Below, piece after piece: positions 10,417-14,488 of a stretch of 14,488 nt of DNA. Origin of the DNA: Acanthaster planci (Eukaryota; Echinodermata; Asteroidea; Valvatida; Acanthasteridae); the NCBI RefSeq assembly GCF_001949145.1, contig NW_019091774.1:32411-46898 (forward strand). The letters are read 5' to 3'. The first letter of the stretch is position 1; each line of letters begins with the position of its first letter. Below the pieces are notes generated by a model. The model had not been told where the DNA came from and made no database searches. It saw only the letters and a program-made list of their open reading frames with translations. A program made the translations under genes and the position numbers.

Positions 10417-11166
10417 TCATCTTTGACCTTTTCTTAAGTGACCTTTCCACCACAATTTCCGTTCTTAAGTTGGTGATTCTGGATCAGGTGGCCACTCTCT
10501 GCAAATCCTCAGTGGTTTCGTACTTGTAACTTTTATGTTAATTTAAACGGTAATTAGTCCGGGGGGTAAATCAGGTACAACTTTTAGGTGTTTTTTTTCA
10601 AAATTGGCCCAGCTAAAAGTAATTTTCTTGAAACTTTTTACATCCCATCTTAACTCCCTCTTCGTTTTGAGACCAATTTAAACTGTTCATATAATGTAGG
10701 TCAAGAGATATGGCAATTTTAATTAGTCTCTGGCTAAATTAGTGACCTTTGACCTATTCTTATGTGACCTTTCCACCAAAATGTTCATTCTTACGTTAGT
10801 GGTTCTCCATCAGGCAACCACTCTCCACATTCCTGATTTGGTTCCATACTTGTACCTTTCATGTTAATTAAAACCTTAATTAGCGCTAATTAGCGTCATT
10901 CTTAAGTGATCTTTCCAGCAGAATTTCCATTCTTACGTTGAAGATTTGGATTAAGTGTGGTGCCCGTAATAACTTGGCACAAAAATGAAATTTGTAGGCT
11001 TTCATGTTAAATAAATCCAATATGGGGTGGGGTTTCGAGTGGCCCTCCTGCCACACCCACCACATGCAGAATGTAAGAATGGCCGTTCTGTGTAAGGGTT
11101 GGCTAGTACTACACCCCCAGCACCTCAAACCTTTTGTACCTTCCATGTTAAATAAACCTCACCCAG
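10417..11166. repeat. Diverged tandem repeat block, unit about 142 bp
   Basis: A shared head (TTCTTAAGTGACCTTTCCA and variants) begins at 10431, 10757 and 10899. A shared tail (ACTTGTACCTTTCATGTTAA and variants) has its ATGTTAA core near 10535, 10861, 11004 and 11145. Spacing is 326, then about 142, then about 141 bases for both landmarks, so B, C and D are adjacent units. The 326 gap is roughly two units plus about 42 bases, with a badly eroded extra unit likely near 10600-10742. The last unit keeps only its tail. Two tails contain AATAAA (11010-11015 and 11151-11156), which could be poly(A) signals of an element transcribed on the plus strand. Homology to a named repeat family is not claimed. 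Confidence 0.8.
10743..10755 (-). promoter_or_regulatory. Perfect DR1-type nuclear receptor site
   Basis: The plus strand reads TGACCTTTGACCT, so the minus strand reads AGGTCA-A-AGGTCA, the consensus direct repeat with one-base spacing bound by HNF4, RXR and COUP-type receptors. A further TGACCT lies at 10765-10770, and the first repeat unit has two half-sites at 10424-10429 and 10439-10444. It lies inside the repeat block, so it may simply be repeat sequence. No function is shown. Confidence 0.45.
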
Positions 11167-11700
11167 CTCCCAGACTGTAACATAGGCTCTACAGTAATCA
11201 AAGCATTACAGTAGAATTGTCCTTAAATTGTCCTGAACGCGTTCATTCTGTTGCTGAAATTACGACTTTCTTGTTTCTCTGCTAGAATGAATTGATTTTA
11301 CTGTTTGTACAAATTGTTCCTAAAACGAAAGCTAAACTGCGGTCATACAACAAAACAAGGACAAAGGTATGTACAAAGACCAATTTTATCCCATAATTTT
11401 TAAAACCAGTTCAAGAACTCTATTCCCGTAGGTCACTCATTCTTATAAGCTGTCCTAATGCTTAAACTTTCTCCCCTTTATCTTCTGGTTGAACGACTTC
11501 ATAAATCGACTCTTGAAAGTTCTTGACGGATATATATTCCTGCCAGTGAAAAAAACGACAAAAAATCTATAATACAACTCAATGGTCACCTTTCATCTCT
11601 ACAAGTGTAGCCCATTAAAAGTAAAATGGAAAATCTGGAGTTTGAGCGGAAAATATCAGGGCTTTTAGGTTATTTCGTATCTGCACAGAATTTATATATG
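11167..11700. other. Non-coding stretch between the repeat block and the kinase gene 3' end
   Basis: Nothing recognisable on either strand: no open frame of note, RNA gene or repeat. It separates the plus-strand element from the end of the minus-strand kinase gene. Confidence 0.55.
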
Positions 11701-11704
11701 CCCA

Positions 11705-11710
11705 TTTATT
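11705..11710 (-). terminator. Candidate poly(A) signal of the kinase gene
   Basis: AATAAA on the minus strand lies about 205 bases downstream of the kinase stop codon (11915-11917). It is the first canonical hexamer I see after the stop. Its position suits a short 3' untranslated region and supports a gene ending here rather than splicing on. Not proven by sequence alone. Confidence 0.5.
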
Positions 11711-11830
11711 CAGATAGTGAACTGCAGATACAATAATGCATTTTAGGGTGAAGCAATAACGAAAATAGCACAATAGGTCCGCCTTTCTGCAACTTTATGC
11801 GCAAAGTCAAATGAACTATATTACGATAAC

Positions 11831-11848
11831 TTAAACTTAAACTTAAAC
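11831..11848. repeat. Short tandem repeat (TTAAAC)3
   Basis: Three exact copies of TTAAAC, preceded by AAC from a partial fourth copy. It falls in the presumed 3' untranslated region of the kinase gene. Probably ordinary slippage sequence. Confidence 0.85.
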
Positions 11849-11914
11849 AATGCGCCTCTAAATATTGGATTTGCTATTGTTTTACCCTCTTTGTGACAAT
11901 ATAAATCATTACTT

Positions 11915-12020
11915 TTATACCTTTCCTTTGTTGATAAGTCCCTCCAGCTGCTCACTGATCATCTTGAATGTAGGTCGGTTCTCTGGATCCTCATCCCAAC
12001 ATCTCAACATCATCTCATAC
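11915..12020 (-). CDS. Kinase exon: end of C-lobe and stop
   Basis: The acceptor GCGTTAG precedes a G that completes a Leu codon, then [18 protein letters not shown] and [13 protein letters not shown], then TAA at 11917-11915. The RPTF motif marks the last helices of the kinase domain, so almost no C-terminal tail follows. The alternative is a donor at AAG|GTATAA (11921/11920) leading to a tail exon, but that donor is weak and a poly(A) signal lies nearby. Confidence 0.85.
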
Positions 12021-14084
12021 CTAACGCAATGCATTCGTAAAAAATGATTGATTTCCCATTATAACAGGAGAAGAACCACTACCACACAAGGATGAATGGA
12101 ATAAGAGTGTTATGCATTTTAATATTAGCCTGATCAACATGGCCCCTATCAAATCCTCATTATCATATATTTTTTCAAAGCGATAACCCTGCAATCGGAA
12201 TACGTCAGAAGCTTACTCACAAATCGTGTTGACAGTGTTGTGGTTTTGGCATTCGATAACCTGACTGAAGCTCAGCGACCATTACCTTAGCAGTCATAGC
12301 TGGATATGGACGAGCACCTACAAGAAAGATAACAAATGTTCCATTAAAGCACAACATGAATTTATCTTAATTCAGTTAATCAAGGTTTTGCACATGACCT
12401 TTTTAGACCCAAGAGCTTTTCGATATTTCACTGCTTACCAAGAGTAACAATCTCCCACAGAAGTACACCAAATGACCATACGTCACTCTCTGTTGTGTAT
12501 ACGTCATCCAACAACGACTCAAGAGCCATCCAACGCATGGGCAGAGCACCCTACAAAAATTGAAACAAGCATACACAAATTGGCACAAAGCCCTTGAACT
12601 GGGTAACAGCTGATGTTTATCATACTAGCTTTAAATTACTGACCTCCGACCCTCGTTCATATACTCTGATGTTCATGACGTCACGAGCAAGTCCAAAATC
12701 GGACACTTTACATAACATGTCCTCAGCCAAGAGCACATTACGGGCAGCCAGGTCCCTGTGGATGCACTGGGTAAAGTACAAGTAAAACTTGTCAATTAAG
12801 TGAATTAAACCGATACATAAAAGAAAGCCGGAGTGAGACTGATTCACCTTTTGAGATGAGACAAAGGCCATTCCATCAGCAACGTCCTTGGCAAATTTCA
12901 TCAGATCCTTCGAAGTTAGTGATTTACTGATGCCATGCAGGTTTCCATAGACACGCCCACCCTTACTGCGACTGTCTTGAAGAAGATCTTTCAGATTGCC
13001 TCTGGAAAGATACTCCATGATGATGTATGGTGGGTCTGATTGTTAAAAAGGAAAGTTTGAATGGGAGATGTTTTGTCTGTAGTGTTTTTGTGAAGTCTGA
13101 TTCAGAAATTCGTACTAATTAACAACACAATGACAAAATAGACGAGATAAATGTCTCCAAAACAGCACAACGAACTACTCATGAGAAAGCCGTGTTATTT
13201 TTGATTTTCACGGTTTAATGTATTCCTAAGTCAGCTGTGCATTTACCTTCGTCTATGCAAAATCCCAGGAGCCTGACTACATTACAATGGTCTGGTAACT
13301 TCTTCATCAAGTCCAGCTCCTTCAGTATCCCATCTTTATCACACTTGCTTGCGCTATCTGTTGTAACAGTTGGCATAAAATGAACAAGTTATATTGACTG
13401 TGACATTTATTATCTGCAATATTTTACACGAACAAACAACTTGAAGCTTTCAAAAAGAAGGGAAAAGAAAGTCGTATTCTGCTGGGCGGTAATGTCCTTT
13501 TGGGAAGAATGAAACCATGCCATTGGCTTTTATTCCAACATTTACATTTAATTTATTATGCATCAGAAATAACTCTCAACTTGGATGGCAATGAAATCTT
13601 GCGATACCAACCTTTGAGAGTCTTAACTGCTACCAAGGTGACATTTGAACTTTCCATTATCCCAGTAGCTTCAGCAAGAAGAACCAGACCAAAAGCACCA
13701 TGTCCAAGCTCTTTGACAATCTTCAGCTGATTGCGTGGGAATCGCTTTTTTACCATGGTGACATTTGAGTATGTTGCTGCTCCTTGATTCTGATTATCTT
13801 GTTGTCCAATGACGTCTAATTCTGGAATTTACACAACATAATCACTCAAAGTCACTGTCAATATAATAGTTTGTTTAAGGAAGTGCTTGAAGGGGTTCAT
13901 CTTTGTCACTTCTATCATCTCGCAAAATGTCGCTGATCCTGTTACCGTATCCGAGGTCGATAATGCTTCGGCATAATTTAACTTAATACATGTATACACA
14001 TTGAATCTGTTAAACCGTACCAGTTATTTCCTGATATGGTGACTGTGCATCTTTATATCTAGGTACCTGTGGAATTGATGACTC
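11915..14084 (-). CDS. Receptor-type protein tyrosine kinase, intracellular part; gene incomplete at its 5' end
   Basis: The product transfers phosphate from ATP to protein tyrosines, presumably at the plasma membrane. Joined exons (high to low): 14066-14021 (or 14084-14021), 13821-13612, 13357-13247, 13035-12848, 12766-12644, 12550-12439, 12317-12221, 12020-11915. All introns are GT-AG, phases match, and the total of 993 bases gives 330 codons plus stop. Counting from 14066: glycine loop LGHGAFGLV (54-62), VAVK lysine 82, helix-C Glu 99, hinge [11 protein letters not shown] (127-137), HRDLAARN (188-195), DFG (208-210), activation-loop Tyr 221, WMALESL (233-239), SDVWSFG (248-254) and [12 protein letters not shown] in the C-lobe. 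All catalytic residues are present, so the kinase should be active. The segment between hinge and helix E, and the exon boundary just before CIHRDL, resemble FGF receptors and related split-kinase receptors, but the class is not certain. No transmembrane or ectodomain exon is visible; these should lie beyond 14488. Confidence 0.95.
12221..12317 (-). CDS. Kinase exon: C-lobe, GARPYPAM to HCQHDL
   Basis: Phase 1 in and phase 2 out, with acceptor TTCTTGTAG and donor TT|GTGAGT. It encodes [20 protein letters not shown] and then [13 protein letters not shown], the typical RTK stretch after WEIVTLG with the Pro-Tyr pair and the R(M/P)-x-(K/R)-P turn. The split Leu codon joins correctly to the next exon. 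Confidence 0.93.
12439..12550 (-). CDS. Kinase exon: P+1 loop and helix F
   Basis: Phase 0 in and phase 1 out, with acceptor TTTTTGTAG and donor CTTG|GTAAGC. It encodes [27 protein letters not shown] and LLWEIVTL. The WMA(L)ES P+1 loop and the D-V-W of helix F are classic tyrosine kinase features. WMALES rather than WMAPES is also known from MET-type receptors. Confidence 0.95.
12644..12766 (-). CDS. Kinase exon: catalytic loop, DFG and activation loop
   Basis: Phase 0 on both sides and 123 bases (41 codons), starting at Cys of [13 protein letters not shown] and ending at RVYERGSE. The catalytic Asp is codon 190 and the DFG Asp codon 208. From memory the matching exon of FGF receptors has the same start residue and length. 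Donor GAG|GTCAGT, acceptor TTTACCCAG. The activation loop has one tyrosine (221), with Val where FGF receptors carry the first of a Tyr pair. Confidence 0.95.
12848..13035 (-). CDS. Kinase exon: hinge, insert and helix E
   Basis: Phase 1 in and phase 0 out, with acceptor CAATCAG and donor AAAAG|GTGAAT. It encodes the hinge [18 protein letters not shown], a hydrophilic insert of about 20 residues ([14 protein letters not shown]) and helix E ending FVSSQK. A modest insert here is typical of FGFR-like split kinases. The adjacent 81-base intron is a multiple of three with no stop. Confidence 0.95.
13247..13357 (-). CDS. Kinase exon: helix C and beta 4
   Basis: Phase 1 on both sides and 111 bases, with acceptor TTACAACAG and donor GAAG|GTAAAT. 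It encodes [17 protein letters not shown] and [12 protein letters not shown]. Glu 99 in LKELDLM is the helix-C glutamate that pairs with Lys 82. Confidence 0.94.
13612..13821 (-). CDS. Kinase exon: juxtamembrane end, glycine loop and ATP lysine
   Basis: Phase 1 in and phase 1 out, 210 bases, with acceptor AAATTCCAG and donor CAAAG|GTTGGT. It starts (E)[18 protein letters not shown], a polar juxtamembrane segment with Tyr 33, then [20 protein letters not shown] and [10 protein letters not shown]. The internal Met 38 sits in the juxtamembrane segment and is unlikely to be the true start. Confidence 0.94.
14021..14084 (-). CDS. Juxtamembrane exon with two possible acceptors
   Basis: The donor is ACTG|GTACGG, leaving phase 1 as the next exon requires. 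Two in-frame acceptors fit: TTGTCAG|GAG gives start 14084 and [14 protein letters not shown], and TTCCACAG|GTA gives start 14066 and VPRYKDAQ. They differ by 18 bases, so either keeps frame. Only phase 0 entry avoids a stop. The segment carries Tyr residues in PRYKD and SPYQEIT that could be phosphorylation or docking sites. No transmembrane helix is in frame upstream. Confidence 0.75.
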
Positions 14085-14219
14085 CTGACAAATTTTCCTT
14101 GATTGGGAAGATTAAAAAAACAACGATTATGAATTCTATCAAAAATATTTTTTTCAATGGGGAAAATGAGAAATAAGTAAGCGACCAACAGACTCGTAAA
14201 ACGGACCTGGTCAACTTAC

Positions 14220-14247
14220 TTTGCCGTGCAGTGGGTTTCATTGTCCT
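14220..14247 (-). CDS. Possible alternative 28-base juxtamembrane or first exon
   Basis: A T-rich acceptor (TTGATTTCAG) and a consensus donor (CAAA|GTAAGT) bracket 28 bases. Read in phase 0 they give RTMKPTARQ plus one base, so the exon leaves phase 1, exactly what the exon at 13821 needs (Lys then LDVIGQQ). Splicing it onto the 14084 or 14066 exon instead gives a stop in every phase. It would therefore be an alternative to that exon, either in a receptor form or as a start exon using its own ATG. Supported only by splice motifs and phase. Confidence 0.35.
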
Positions 14248-14432
14248 CTGAAATCAAATCAAATAATGGGTAAGTGTGACTTAGAAGATGCTTCATTGCA
14301 AACACCTGATAAAAGAGGTGATGTAACACTCGATAAATCAGTTTAAGATTCGTTTTAGCCTGGCAGGTATTCCACACAACAATGAGGCAACACCAGAGGT
14401 TTGTGAAAGCAGACTCATTTTGTCTGGATTGT

Positions 14433-14456
14433 TTTGTGTTATATATATATATAACA

Positions 14457-14460
<4 letters not shown>
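14433..14460. repeat. Perfect 28-bp palindrome with (AT)6 core
   Basis: Arms TTTGTGTT and AACACAAA flank twelve bases of alternating AT. The whole is its own reverse complement and could extrude a hairpin or cruciform. It abuts the GA microsatellite. Confidence 0.92.

Positions 14461-14488
<28 letters not shown>
14461..14488. repeat. (GA)n microsatellite, cut by the window end
   Basis: Fourteen uninterrupted GA copies run to the last base of the window, so the true length is unknown. On the minus strand it is a (TC)n tract lying upstream of the visible kinase exons, probably in an intron. Confidence 0.97.

Noticed and set aside
10886-11146. 86-codon minus-strand open frame
   Set aside because: It lies wholly in the tandem repeat block and has no motif. 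Its codons follow the repeat structure.
14059-14241. Minus-strand frame with hydrophobic FIIVVFLIFPI, considered as the transmembrane helix of the kinase
   Set aside because: It is in a different frame from the juxtamembrane exon and runs into a TAG within it. It lies in the intron between two candidate exons.
1-14488. Bacterial-type features such as operons, CRISPR arrays, riboswitches and attachment sites
   Set aside because: Spliced kinase exons with GT-AG introns show the DNA is eukaryotic, and no regularly spaced short repeats were seen.

Overview
The window looks like nuclear DNA of an invertebrate animal. It is AT-rich, and it carries a spliced receptor-type tyrosine kinase gene with short introns of about 80 to 250 bases. 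It also holds a decayed copy of a large intronless gene family that I recall as multicopy in marine invertebrates. I cannot name the species. An invertebrate deuterostome such as a cephalochordate fits, but that is inference.

Layout. (1) About 83-511, minus strand: an open reading frame that looks like a small secreted protein with a signal peptide, six cysteines and two N-glycosylation sequons. It is tentative. (2) About 623-6600: gene-poor AT-rich DNA with homopolymer runs and a perfect 22-bp palindrome at 6441-6462. I found no convincing gene there. (3) 6601-10047, plus strand: a pseudogene of about 3.4 kb. Its protein can be followed through all three frames across eight in-frame stops and about seven frame changes. 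It ends in a region laid out like a FEN1/XPG-type nuclease and an acidic Ser/Asp/Glu tail. (4) About 10417-11166: diverged tandem repeats of about 142 bp, with AGGTCA-type half-sites on the minus strand, including a perfect DR1. (5) 11915-14084 (possibly to 14247), minus strand: the 3' part of a receptor tyrosine kinase gene. Eight exons join in consistent phase to give a complete and apparently active kinase domain that stops right after the C-lobe. The ectodomain and transmembrane exons are not seen and presumably lie beyond position 14488. (6) 14433-14488: an AT-centred palindrome next to a (GA)n microsatellite that runs off the window.

How the parts relate. The kinase is the only gene here that looks functional beyond doubt. 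Its last exon and a candidate poly(A) signal at 11705-11710 face the repeat block, and the decayed element lies beyond that on the opposite strand. The most interesting new points are a phase analysis suggesting two mutually exclusive juxtamembrane exons, an 81-nt stop-free intron inside the kinase domain, and the decayed nuclease-like family copy.
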